A stretch of DNA of 60,157 bases, taken from Priapulus caudatus (taxonomy: Eukaryota > Priapulida > Priapulimorpha > Priapulimorphida > Priapulidae). Positions 23,372 to 35,107 of the stretch are shown here, piece after piece. The notes beneath the pieces were generated by a model that worked only from the letters and a program-made list of their open reading frames with translations, did no database searches and had not been told where the DNA came from. Where the stretch lies: assembly GCF_000485595.1 (NCBI RefSeq), contig NW_014577375.1, forward strand, positions 74,168 to 134,324. Direction: 5' to 3'. Positions within the stretch are counted from its first letter, which is position 1. Every line of letters starts with the position of its first letter. Both the position numbers and the translations under genes were made by a program.

Positions 23372-24867
23372 CATAAACATACATACATACATACATACAA
23401 TAACATACATAACATACATACATACATCCATACATACATACATACATACAGTACGATCATACATACATACATACATAATACATACATACATACATACATA
23501 CATACATAACATACATACATACATACATACATACATACATACATACATACATACATACATACATACACTACATACATACAAACATACATAACATACATAC
23601 ATCTACATACATACATACATACAAATACAACATACATACATACATACATACAACAACATAGCATACACATACACTACAATACATAATCATACCATACATA
23701 ATAATACATACATACATACAAATACATACATACATACAATACATACATACATACATACATCACATACATACATACATACATACATACATACATACATACA
23801 TACTAAACATACATACATAACACTACATACACTACATACAATTACATACAATAACATAGCATACATACATACATACATACATACATAACATACAATACAT
23901 ACATACATACACATACATACCATACATACAACATACATACATACATACATACAATCAATACCTACATACATACATACATACATACATACGATACATACAC
24001 ATCACATACATACTAAACTCCATATATTGACATACAACATACATACAATTACATACATACATACATACAATACATACATACATACATACATACATACATA
24101 CATACATACATACATACATACATACAACATACATAACATAAATAACATACAATACATACATACATACATACCATACATACAACTACAACACATACATACA
24201 TACATACATACATACTCATACATACATCACATACATACAACATACATACATATCATACATACATACAGTACGAATAGCATACATAAGGCACACATACGAT
24301 ATATATACATACATACCATAGCATACACAGTACCCATACTCACATAATCACATACATAACATACATGACATACCATACATCACATCCAACATACACTCAC
24401 CATACATAATCACACACATCCACAGTACAACATACACACCATACACATCACACTACCATACAAGCCCCATTACACTAACCATACATACAACAAATCATCA
24501 TACATACCATTACATAACCAATACAGCTACCATAACCCACTACAGCTACAAATCACACATACATAAAACATAGCATACATACATACATACAGACACCTAC
24601 ATACAGTCACCATACATAACTCAAGATACACATAACATACATACATCAGCATCCCCCATAACATACATACATCACCTATACAGTGAGCAGACTACATACC
24701 ATACATTTGACATACTATAGCATCCATACATACATACATACCCATACATACAATACATACTAATACATACATACATTACCCCATACCATACATACATACA
24801 CCTACACACTCCACCATACCATGCACCATATCAGCCTCCTCACCCAGTACATACATACATACATACA

Positions 24868-24898
<31 letters not shown>

Positions 24899-26800
24899 CA
24901 ATACATACATACATACATACATACATACATCACATGGACATACATCATAATAATCATACACCATAACCTACATCGAACACCATCTACATCACACATGCAC
25001 CATAACATACATACATCACATACATCACATACCACTGAACCATACATACATACATACAAGCATAATACATACATATTCATCACAACTACATACACATACA
25101 TACATGACACACATACAACTACCAACCACCGTACATACCCACGTAGCCATACATACATACATACATACATACTATCACATACATACATACATACATACAT
25201 ACCATCATACCATCACCATACATAACATCATCATACATACATAACATACTATACAATACATACATACATAATACATACATCACATCACAACACTCACCAT
25301 AGAGCAGTACCCATACATACCACCTAACATACATACATACATACATACATACAATACATACATACCATACACTACATACACATACATACATACATACATA
25401 CATACATAGATACATAAGCCATCACATACATACACTACATACATAACATACATACATACCATACATACCATTACATACAGTACAATACACGATACATACA
25501 TTACATACATAACATACATAGCATACATAGCATACATACATAATCCCACATACATACCATACAATACATACATAGCAATACATACATACATAATACAGAT
25601 ACATACACTACATACCATACATACATCACACTACATTACATACATACATACTACAATACAGTAACATACAATACATACATACATACATAACATCCATACA
25701 TACATTACATACATAAGCAAATACATACAATACATACATACATACATAACCCATACATACATACATACATACTACAATCACAATACATACATACATACAA
25801 TAACATACCATACATACAGAATACACTACTATACATACATACGATACATAGCATACATAACACATCACATACATACATACATACATACATACCATACCAC
25901 ACATACACTACAGTACATACATCACATGACGATACATACCATACGAATACATACATACATAACATACTCTACATACACTACCATACGTACAAATACATAC
26001 ATACATACCATACATACATAACATCACCCCATAGCGATAACATACCATACAACACTAACCCATACACTCACATACCATACACACACTCTACATACATAAC
26101 CATACATACATAGCATACAATTCATAACATACAGGAGGGATCACATACCATACAAATGACGGATACACACTACATACACTACATACACTCCACAGGTAAT
26201 ACATTAACGATACACACATCCATACAAACATACATCCCATACCATACGCACCTCATAAAACATCACATACACACATAACCACATAACATGACATACATAA
26301 GCACCTGACAGCTACGATCACATCACTAATACGCACTACCATACCATACCATAGCACACATACATAACATCAGCAAACAGTACATACTACATACATGACA
26401 TACCAACTCACCATCACAACACCTACACATACGCTACTAGCACCACCCATCCGACTCACATACATACATACTACACGTACATCAGCAATACAATACACAA
26501 TAGCGGCCAGCCCACCCATACATACATACATACATAACATAGCATACATACATGAATACAATGACATACATACATACATACATAAACATACATACATACA
26601 TACATACATAGATACATACAACAGTACGATAGGCACATAACACTTCACCATACATACATACCATAACATACATACCATAACGTAACAGGGTGGAGCATCA
26701 GCATACATACATACATACATACAAGCATACAGGTACATACCAGTACATGGGACGATCACCATACACTACCCTACATAATCACTAACCCATACATACATAT
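23372..26800. repeat. Giant (ACAT)n microsatellite, ~3.4 kb, decaying to the right
   Basis: Uninterrupted ACAT runs dominate up to ~24.3 kb. From there single-base losses and gains accumulate and the tract becomes a loose CATACA-rich sequence up to ~26.8 kb. All Tyr/Val/Cys/Met-rich frames here are translations of the repeat. Array length in a draft assembly is unreliable. Confidence 0.95.
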
Positions 26801-28846
26801 CACAATACCCTACAAATCACGACTGACAATCCACATACCCCATAGCACAAGCAAATACCTGCAACTATAAAATCTCCAACAACAGGAGGTACTACACACA
26901 CCCTAAATACCCACTCGCGTAACAAGATATCTGTATAAGCTCCTACTATACCACATGGGCGAGCGGGCGGTCACATTGACACTCGCCGACCAGTCAACAC
27001 GTGTACGCTGGGCTGATAGGTACTCGAACGTATACAGAAAGCTAACTAATAACGTCCAGCACAACATCATCCTGTAGTAACTAGACTCACCGACACGAAC
27101 TCTGTCCCATAATAACCTTTTTTATCTTTTGTGAAGGATTAACTTCGGGAGCGACCGAACCGGGGTTCATCCCTGAAATTTTCGTCCGAGATCCGGATCC
27201 AGTGCCAAAACTGCATGCCGCTGCGCCATCGCCATGCGGCCCGTACCCGCTAATGTCGCGCGAAAAAAAAACTACATGCGTTCCTCTCTAACAATGCTTT
27301 ACGACCCTAGCTACTGCACTACTGTCTCGCAACCCATCTCACCTTCCAAACGCGTCGTATTCACAATAATCTTAAAAGATTGTTTTCACGCAAACCCACG
27401 CTTCCGTGGGTTCCCCACCCGTCCTCTCACAGTGCGTAAAAATCATTTCCGCCCCATTGCTTACCAAATGACAACTCAGAGCAACCAAAATCAGAGGCAA
27501 AAGCACCGTCTATCCAGTCCTGGCCTGCACGCGCGCAACAGATACAGAGCGAGAGACGCAGGCTAATCCGCAAGACTCGAGACCATCTGAGGTCTGTCTG
27601 GATTGTGTTGTAAATCGCGCAATGATCTTTAAGAGACCTCGGCAACGCCAGCGCAAGTGGAGTGTTCTCGCAAAAAACAACGGCACACATAACCCCGCGA
27701 CCTGAAAGTGAACATGTAACACACCATAGTCACGATCCGACAGTCAGCGCACAGGGTAACACCGCCCGATGTACGCAAGGCAACCGTAGGGTATTCTTTC
27801 ACGCCCAATAAGCGGCGATACGCGCCCGCCCACTTCGCAGCGCAATGCCATTTGCCATGCGATCTCGCACGAAAAATTCAAATGAACCCCCGTGTCGTGC
27901 CAAATACACGCCGCCTACCACGCAAAATAAGTTATAACCCCCAACCCAAATAAGACACTTATATGAGTATTCATTGTACGATACACATAATGTAAACCCA
28001 AACCCAGAACCGGCATAGGTTTCACAAAGTCTCCCATCCCCCTTTTCTGGGACGGGAATGCCCCCGACGCTGCACATCAACCCAGCCCCACACGCCCCCC
28101 GCCACCCGGACTCGGCCGGTTATGCAGCCTGGCTCCCACCCGCTGTTCCGGAGCATCAACCCAACGACACTATCGCAAAACTGGCCGTTTATACACTCAC
28201 CACCGAACCCCTTTCTCCCGCATATGTTACCGGCCCCCCCCGGCGAACTTACTATGTATCGCAATACTCGCCGGCGGCCTCGCTAATTAGAAGCGTCAAT
28301 ATAAACCGTTACAAACAAATCTCCGCAAGGACGACGCGCGGCCGAATGATACTCCCGAAGGCGCCCACATTTCTGTTGACCTCAGGTGACGTAAAAGCAT
28401 TTCCAAATGCGCCATGGGCACGAGCGATCCTCGCAAACTCAGCGCCTCCGATTCTGGCTCGTCGAACCAGCTCTTCCACCACCCGAATGTACCGCGGTAA
28501 CGCATCAGACAGTCAAAAGAAATGGCGCTCAAGTATATTCGCCGCTCGATCACTTCGCAATTACTTTTGTAAGCAGGTTACCATTCACGCTTAATAGACC
28601 CAGAGATATTGCGCATACACTAGATAAGTTCTCCAGATAGCCGAGAACCAGTTCGTGTGAGAATAAACCCAAGGGTTGGCACAGCTTTCGTACCGATAAT
28701 CTGCACCAGAAGCGCACCGCCCCCCTAAGCGGAGAGGAAGCGGAACAATACCCGCACGAGCTCGGTCTACTCGCCCGATTCCTCCAGCAGAAAAGGGACT
28801 AGGAGAACTTTGCGGTGCAAGATACACTTACATCGAACGTCCAGTA
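26801..28846. other. A/C-skewed sequence without recognisable gene
   Basis: No microsatellite remains, but the plus strand stays visibly richer in A and C than in G and T. Open frames up to ~178 codons (28058-28594) are Pro/Ala-rich with no known motif and no splice context. Confidence 0.5.
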
Positions 28847-29033
28847 TGCGCGGCAGTATGGGGGCGCCTAACCTAACCCTAACCCTAACTTCTAACCCCC
28901 CGGACCCCCAGACACCCTACGACCCTGAAACCATAACCCTAACCTAACAATAACCAACGTTGTTCCACAGGAAGATTACGGGTTAGAATTAGGGTTAGGG
29001 TTAGGGTTAGGCGCCCCACATACTGCCGCCGCA
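28847..29033. mobile_element. Palindromic element with inverted telomere-like repeats
   Basis: The left end TGCGCGGCAGTATGGGGGCG leads into CCTAACCTAACCCTAACCC. The right side reads TTAGGGTTAGGGTTAGGCGC and ends CCACATACTGCCGCCGCA, so CCCTAA arms face TTAGGG arms across a ~75-bp centre. It is a MITE-like foldback carrying interstitial telomere motif. Confidence 0.75.
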
Positions 29034-29974
29034 ACTAGGACGGTCATAAAGTGTATTCTGCACCAGACTTTCGTAGACCATGATCCGGTGCGTTGGGATT
29101 TGGTCTACCAATCTATTCGTATCTAGCGTATATAGGGCGAACAGAACTAATCGGACTCTAGCTGTAGCCCTGTACGGCCCTATCCTGTCACCTGGATAGC
29201 CTCGATAACGCCCAGCACGACCCAACTCTGCGCGCTTAATCTTGCGCTATGCACCCCAGCACCACCTAACTTTTAGACTCTCTGTACACAAAAGCATCCT
29301 ATAAATAACTAAGAATAACCCCAAACTAAAATACTATAAAGACGTAAAGTACTAACTAACCAAGTATACACATCTAAACGATACATCCACCAAGTCAAAA
29401 ACACTGCTTTCCAGATTCTAACACCTGTACGCGCGCGCACCTTCCTCGACCCACACAGAGCGAGCGCCGCTACGCCACCTACATACATACCATATACATA
29501 CGGAGCGCGCGACTTCCTCGGCCCTATAGTGTCAACCGCGCGCGAGTCAGCGCAACCGCTAGACTGTGCTCTTCTGTAACGGCACAAACAAGGCACAGAC
29601 CATGGCAAAGAATGTCTATACTCTATCATTACATCAGGGTCGTGATAAAATATTACGAACTGGCTGCTATGGCTCGTTACTGCTATCTGGTTTTGTTAGT
29701 AAAAGAAACTCTGTTCGATTGGAAAAATGAGTAATGAACTATCCGCATGTCGAACGTGTTGCGGTTGCTTGATGATATTCCTATGTTAGCATACACATAT
29801 CGATATGGGTTTGGAGGAAAGGTAATAAATATGCACGTGCATTATGAAAATGTTTTATATATATCTATATATATCAGGGCGCGAAATCAGCACCGGCATA
29901 TGCCGGCAAATTATTAGGAGGGCCCAGTGACATTGGCGAAACACTGGCCTCCGAGGCGGGAGCGGTGGTTTCAG
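29034..29974. other. No gene seen
   Basis: A/C-skewed sequence as before, then from ~29870 a remnant (GGGCGCGAAATCAGCACCGG) resembling one at ~45690. Confidence 0.5.
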
Positions 29975-30853
29975 CCACTGGCAGCAAGAACAAGTCCGCA
30001 CCAGCTACAGCACACACGCCGCCATTGACTATATATATACTCCATGGTGCCTAATCGCCACCGCACGGACCACAACTCACCGTTTCAATCAGTTACAACT
30101 CCGGTGTTCCTGCAGGTGACCCACTTCCCAACTATCGTTGGAATCGCGGAAGACTGCTGAACAAGCTACACCCGCCATTTTTTACAATCGCCTGCCACAA
30201 TGCGCTCAAACTCACAGAAATTCCAAATATACATGCAAAATGATCCTTCACATGCTACCTATGAAGAAGGCGGCAGGGCCGGCTGCGCTGATTGCTGCAG
30301 CAAGTTTAATGTGCAGACAGGCTGCGCAACTACGGCAATGACTTGCTGGCAGTTGCTGCAGCCAATGCAGCGCAGCCGCCCTGCGCCTTCTTTATAGTAT
30401 AGCATGCGAAGGATCATTTCGCATGTATATTAAGGAATTTCTGTGATTGAGCGCATTGTAGCGGCCGATTGCAAAAATGGCGTGTGTAGCTTGTTCAACA
30501 GTCCCCAAGTGGCGTCACCTGCAGGAACACCGGAGTTGTAACTGATTAAAAACGGTGAGTTGTGGTCCGTGCGGCGGCGAGTTAGGCACCATGTAGTATA
30601 TATATATAGCAGGGGCGGATCCAGAGGGTTTGGGTGACCAGTTTCCATATGTTCTTCTGCAGCTAGGGGGGTCCAGGGGCATGCCCCCCAGGGAATTAAA
30701 AAAAAAATTGGTTATATTTGGTGCATTTTGGTGAATTTTGAGGCCTGTGACCGGTTTCTGGAAACTGGTGCAAACCGGCCTAAATCCACGCCTGTATAGT
30801 CAATGGCGGCGTGTGTGCTGTAGATAGTGCAGACTTGTTTTTGCTGGCAGTGG
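29975..30853. mobile_element. Large foldback element, arms ~300 bp, interrupted on the right arm
   Basis: The left arm (CCACTGGCAGCAAGAACAAG..., GCACACACGCCGCCATTGAC, CCGGTGTTCCTGCAGGTGAC, CAATGCGCTCAA) is matched by reverse complements in the right arm through 30853. The centre near 30310-30360 is rich in TGCAGCAA/TTGCTGCA. A separate 185-bp element splits the right arm. Confidence 0.88.
30610..30794. mobile_element. 185-bp element inside the foldback, 5-bp duplication TATAG
   Basis: Termini CAGGGGCGGATCCAGAGG and CCTAAATCCACGCCTG are imperfect inverted repeats. TATAG flanks both sides (30605-30609 and 30795-30799). The other foldback arm keeps the uninterrupted site, confirming the insertion. 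Confidence 0.85.
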
Positions 30854-30890
30854 TTTCAGCCGTGCCGTGTGAGCGAGTACCTACATTTTT

Positions 30891-32215
30891 AGCTCGCCTT
30901 GACATCGTCAAGATGAGCTATTGCCATGGGGTGTCGTCCGTCGTATGTCCGTCCATCCGTTCGTCAACATTTGGCTACGGTCAACGATAACTCAAGAACC
31001 GTTTGACCCACATGTTTCAAATTGCACATAGTTGTTACTCCTATGTGAGAGGTTTGAACGTCCCATTTTGGAGCACGCCAGTTGACCAACATTCGAGCCA
31101 CGGCCACTTTTTGGCAAAAATGGAAATGGCTACAAGTCCGTTTAGGTTCAATGGGTTTTGCTCATTTCTGGTATGTGAATGAATGAGGACTGCCCCCAAA
31201 ACATATCACATGGGTTTTGATATTTTTTTTTAATTATGCAAATTAGGTAGATTTTGGCAATTTCACTATGCATTTCAATGTCTGCCTACGGTCAAAGATA
31301 ATTCAAGAAAAGTTTGACCCACATGTTTCAAATTGCACATAGTTGTTACTCCTATGCGAGAGGTTTGAACGTCCCATTTTGGAGCACGCCAGTTGACCAA
31401 CATTCGAGTCACGGCCACTTTTTGGCAAAAATGGAAATGGCCACAAGTCAGTTTAGGTTCAATGGGTTTTGCTCATTTCTGGTATGTGAATGAATGAGGA
31501 CTGCCCCCAAAACATATCACACGGGTTTTGATATTTTTTTTAAATTATGCAAATTAGGTAGATTTTGGCAATTTCACTATGCATTTCAATGTCTGCCTAC
31601 GGTCAAAGATAACTCAAGAACCGTTTAACCCACATGTTTCAAATTGAATACAGTTGTTACTCCTATGGGAGAGATTTGAACTTCCTATTTTGGAGCATGC
31701 CAGTCGACCTACTTTCGAGCCACGCCCACTTTTTGGCAAAAATGAAAATGGCCATCTATATTCATTGAATTTTGTTAAATCTTGGTATGTGAATGTGTAA
31801 GGCTAGCCCCAAAACAGTTGTTACTCCTATGGGAGAGATGACAACGTCTTATTATGTTTATTTTGTCTAACTGGTCAACAACTCTACAATCATACCTATA
31901 TACAGGTAATATTGTGTTTTAGATTCTTTGTTACAATAATTTGACTGGAATATTTTATTGTTTTTATTTGCGCGATATTCGAAAACCAAAATGGCGATCA
32001 TTTAGGCGTAGCGCCATCTCTCGTCAAGATTTTAGACTTACAGATGTGAAACATTTATTTTCGCATCAAAACTTATGCATATATCATTATCAAGAGTATA
32101 TAATGGGAGATATGCTATGTAATGGGAGTTCTCCCATATATACTCTTGCTTTATATATCCCCCTCCCTCTTCTATCACACCCAAGGTGAGCTACATTGTC
32201 ATTGACACTTTCATT
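30891..32215 (+). mobile_element. AGCT-family composite element with three ~310-bp modules
   Basis: The start AGCTCGCCTTGACATCGTCA AGATGAGCT and the end AAGGTGAGCTACATTGTCA TTGACACTTTCATT mirror the ends of 11721-12739. A module starting CTACGGTCAA(C/A)GATAA recurs at ~30975, 31286 and 31598. No transposase frame is present. Confidence 0.82.
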
Positions 32216-34196
32216 ATTTATAGCATTAATGAACAAATAGCCTACATTACTGTTTCACCTGAAGGATATCAGATCATATCACGTCATAATTTATCAACAT
32301 TTTACAAATTTGAAATAGAGAATGCAAGCATAAAACATGAAATTGACAAAAACACTTCGGACATCATTCACGACAACGATCTGCATTATGTTTAAAAAAT
32401 AAAAGTCTGTTTAACAGCTACTACGTGATGCCACACACTACAATATTTTTCGGACAAGCATGAGTCAGTGCAGTGAAACAGTTACCTTTATTTTTGAAAA
32501 AAAAAATTGTGAGGGCTGGTAAAAAACTGCTGGTGTCAGCCCTTTGGGCAGGTGCAAAAAAATCTTAATTTGATGCCCTGTATATACATATAATATATAT
32601 ATACATATTGTGTCAACTATGCAGCTTAGCCTAAGCAAATATCCAAAGAGCATTGGATTTTTAGCTCAACTGATGAAGGCGGATGCAGCTTGTAGAATCG
32701 CATGAATATCCGTCCGTTCGTGCGTCAACAGTTACGGCACAAATCTGAACCGCGCGACGTATGAGGGGGGGGAGAGAGATCGCGAAAAAGACTCGGGATG
32801 TCGAATTTAGGGGTCAAGGGTCAAAGGTCAAAATGTGTCAATGGAGGGGGAATATTTCCCCCTTAACTTAAGGTATAGGAGGAAATACGGAATTGCGGCA
32901 CAAAACTCAACGGCTCGACCTACGCTCTTAATATTCGATGTATAGTGTGATGGGGAGGAAACCCATCACCATCGCGAAATTGCAGGTCACAGGTCAAAGG
33001 TCAGTGGGGGAAAGGTCAGATATCAGACATTTTTCTGAGGACATGGTCTAACGGACCGAGTGCAAAACTGTTTTGTTTCAGCGCTGACCTACCATTTTTA
33101 TCACTTTATTGAAAGGACCGTGAAATCTACTTTCCGCTGACGTGCGAAGAGTAAGTGTCTGATAACCTTTTGACCCTCAAGAGGAGGGTTAAACATGGAT
33201 TTGTTGACTGTTAACAAAGGACTTAACTGCTTTTGCTATTAGAGCCCCCTCCCCCCACCACCACCACTATGCTCGCGCTCGACGCATATCCATGATAACG
33301 TTAATATAGCGAAGTCATTAAAGTTACACAGCTATATCTTTATTACTGTACTACCGGTATAGCAAAGCCTATGAACGCGGTGGCGGGAGGGCGCACTTGA
33401 TTCGGTTGCCAGTGAGTTTATTAGAAGAATACCCGGCTTCAGTACACGTCAGTTGAGCGCTGTCGCTCTGCGGCACTTGTTATGGGAGGGTGTAGTACTA
33501 GTAGGCCAGTGCAGTGGTTCCCAAACGGTTCAGCGCGAGAGGATGGCAAGCCGCAAGTGTGGCAGGAAGATTCGAAGACAATCAACGAAAAATTTAAACA
33601 TTCAAAGAAACAATTTCAAAAAAATCATGCCAAAAATAAATATGAAGGTTACATTCTTATTTTATTTATTTTGTTACAATGATGTGATATAATATGGTAA
33701 ATATAATCGTAGAAACCCGTAGAATTGGATATGCATGCATAATTTGGATGGTCTCGGTACTGAAATGGTTTTTTGTTTAATAAATAAAAAATAATGTAAA
33801 TAAGTTCTGCATCTTATATTAAATAATGCTGCCTTAATAAAAATCCTGATTTCCTTACACGGTTAAATTTTTAAAGGAATATCAAATGGCGCACCTATGA
33901 AGTACAGTTTATTGCATAGCAAAAATCTTTGGGTGCTCTAGAACACCACTCAAGCTGGAATCCTGAGATGCAGTCCATGTAATGCGACCCTAAACCATAC
34001 TCCTACACCTTCCCCCCCTTTTACTCACTTTGTCATGACTGTATGATTTGAAAGTGTCTAATATTACCTTAGTAGTATTAACTAAAATAAAATGTCATGG
34101 TTACATTAATGTCTAATACTTTTTATTTGCATTTTAGACCCTTATATGTAAGATCTCTGGTTTACAACTGTGTAAAATTTGACAACAATTTTACAG
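32216..34196. other. No gene recognised; presumed PEX11G intron or upstream DNA
   Basis: It includes another TAGCTCAACTGATGAAG... repeat remnant (32662-33060) and AT-rich sequence. I searched by eye for the missing PEX11G N-terminal exon (family motif YRGRDK) and did not find it. Confidence 0.5.
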
Positions 34197-34378
34197 GAAA
34201 AGGATGGTGCATTAAGGAAGCTTGGCATATTGAGCAACATTGTGAATCAAATGTACTTCCCAGTTGAGCACATAGCCTGGTTGGGGGAAAAGAATATCAT
34301 TAATGTGAAAGACTGCTCCAAATGGTGGAATTTGTGTACTACATTGTGGACTGCATCACTGATAGTGGAAATTATAAG
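34197..34378 (+). CDS. PEX11G: PEX11G internal exon
   Basis: After TTTTACAG it encodes EKDGALRKLGILSNIVNQMY and onward through LIVEI. The donor ATAAG|GTTATT is a weak consensus, but only this join keeps the frame into the next exon. Confidence 0.9.
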
Positions 34379-35107
34379 GTTATTATTAGGCTTTTGGGAT
34401 TTAGCTGTCATTAGAACGCATTCTTTTGTTGCTCAAAATTAGATGTCATACAAATGCTGATCGATTTCACTAAAACATAAAAAGGAATTTATAACACACT
34501 CACTTATCCTACATCAAAAATTTCAATTCTTTTTCAGAGGTATTTTAATTATGTCAAAGCTGAAGGCCCGAAAACGCAACATGATGCACAAAGCTGTTAA
34601 TAGTGTCAGCTCTGCAGAAAGGTATTAATGTTATCTCCATTTCCTTCATGTGCAGTTACTTAATAATGTGTATATATTCACAGAATAGTAATCACTAATC
34701 AAGTGTAATATAACTAAATGAACTTTAGAAGATGTTACTTAACATAGGAGTTAATTTTTTGCAGCAACAATTGGCCGTGGCCCGTGTGACTTATATTTGT
34801 GCTAGAAAACATTTCATGCTTGTTCATTGTTATGCGTGCAGATTAGATATGTTGATGGAACACGTGAAAGGATATCATTGTGAATTTTGCTTGCAGAGAA
34901 CGGCATGTTATGGAGTTAGGTGCCCTCCAGAGGAAAACAACGACAGAAGTACTTGTGATCATCCAGCATACGTCTGACTTGTGTAATGCTGTGCACTGGT
35001 TACCTGCTGGCATTCTCTGGTCAGGAGTGCTAAAGCCTTGGCAGGTTGGCATGTTTGGAACAATATCTTCCCTAATTGGGCTTGGCATGATGTTACGCTG
35101 GAAGTAA
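34197..35107 (+). CDS. PEX11G: PEX11G (peroxin-11 gamma), C-terminal three exons, 158 aa
   Basis: PEX11 proteins sit in the peroxisome membrane and drive its elongation and division; the gamma paralogue heterodimerises with the others. Exons 34197-34378, 34538-34621 and 34897-35107 join in frame. Recognisable blocks are VNQMYFPVEHIAW, CSKWWNLCTTLWTASLIVEI, SDLCNAVHWLPAGILWSG and PWQVGMFGTISSLIGL, corresponding to DQLYYPCEHVAW, WWTLSTTLWALSL, ANAVHWLPRGVLWAG and GLMGTISSILS of the human protein. Two hydrophobic segments fall where the family has membrane helices. Human PEX11G is about 240 aa, so ~80 N-terminal residues are missing from what I can find. The gene converges with RANBP3. Confidence 0.93.
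34538..34621 (+). CDS. PEX11G: PEX11G internal exon
   Basis: After TTTTTCAG, 84 bp encode GILIMSKLKARKRNMMHKAV and NSVSSAE, a basic linker like the region after the first hydrophobic block of PEX11G. Donor AAAG|GTATTA. Confidence 0.85.
34897..35107 (+). CDS. PEX11G: PEX11G terminal exon
   Basis: After GCTTGCAG the exon encodes RERHVMELGALQRK, then NAVHWLPAGILWSG and GMFGTISSLIGLGMMLRWK, and stops at TAA. It contains the second hydrophobic segment. Confidence 0.93.

Noticed and set aside
23156-26762. Many frames encoding Met-Tyr-Val-Cys or Tyr-Ile-His-Thr repeats
   Set aside because: Pure translations of the (ACAT)n microsatellite.
28058-28594. 178-codon frame rich in Pro and Ala
   Set aside because: No motif, no splice context, skewed composition of the surrounding region explains the lack of stops.
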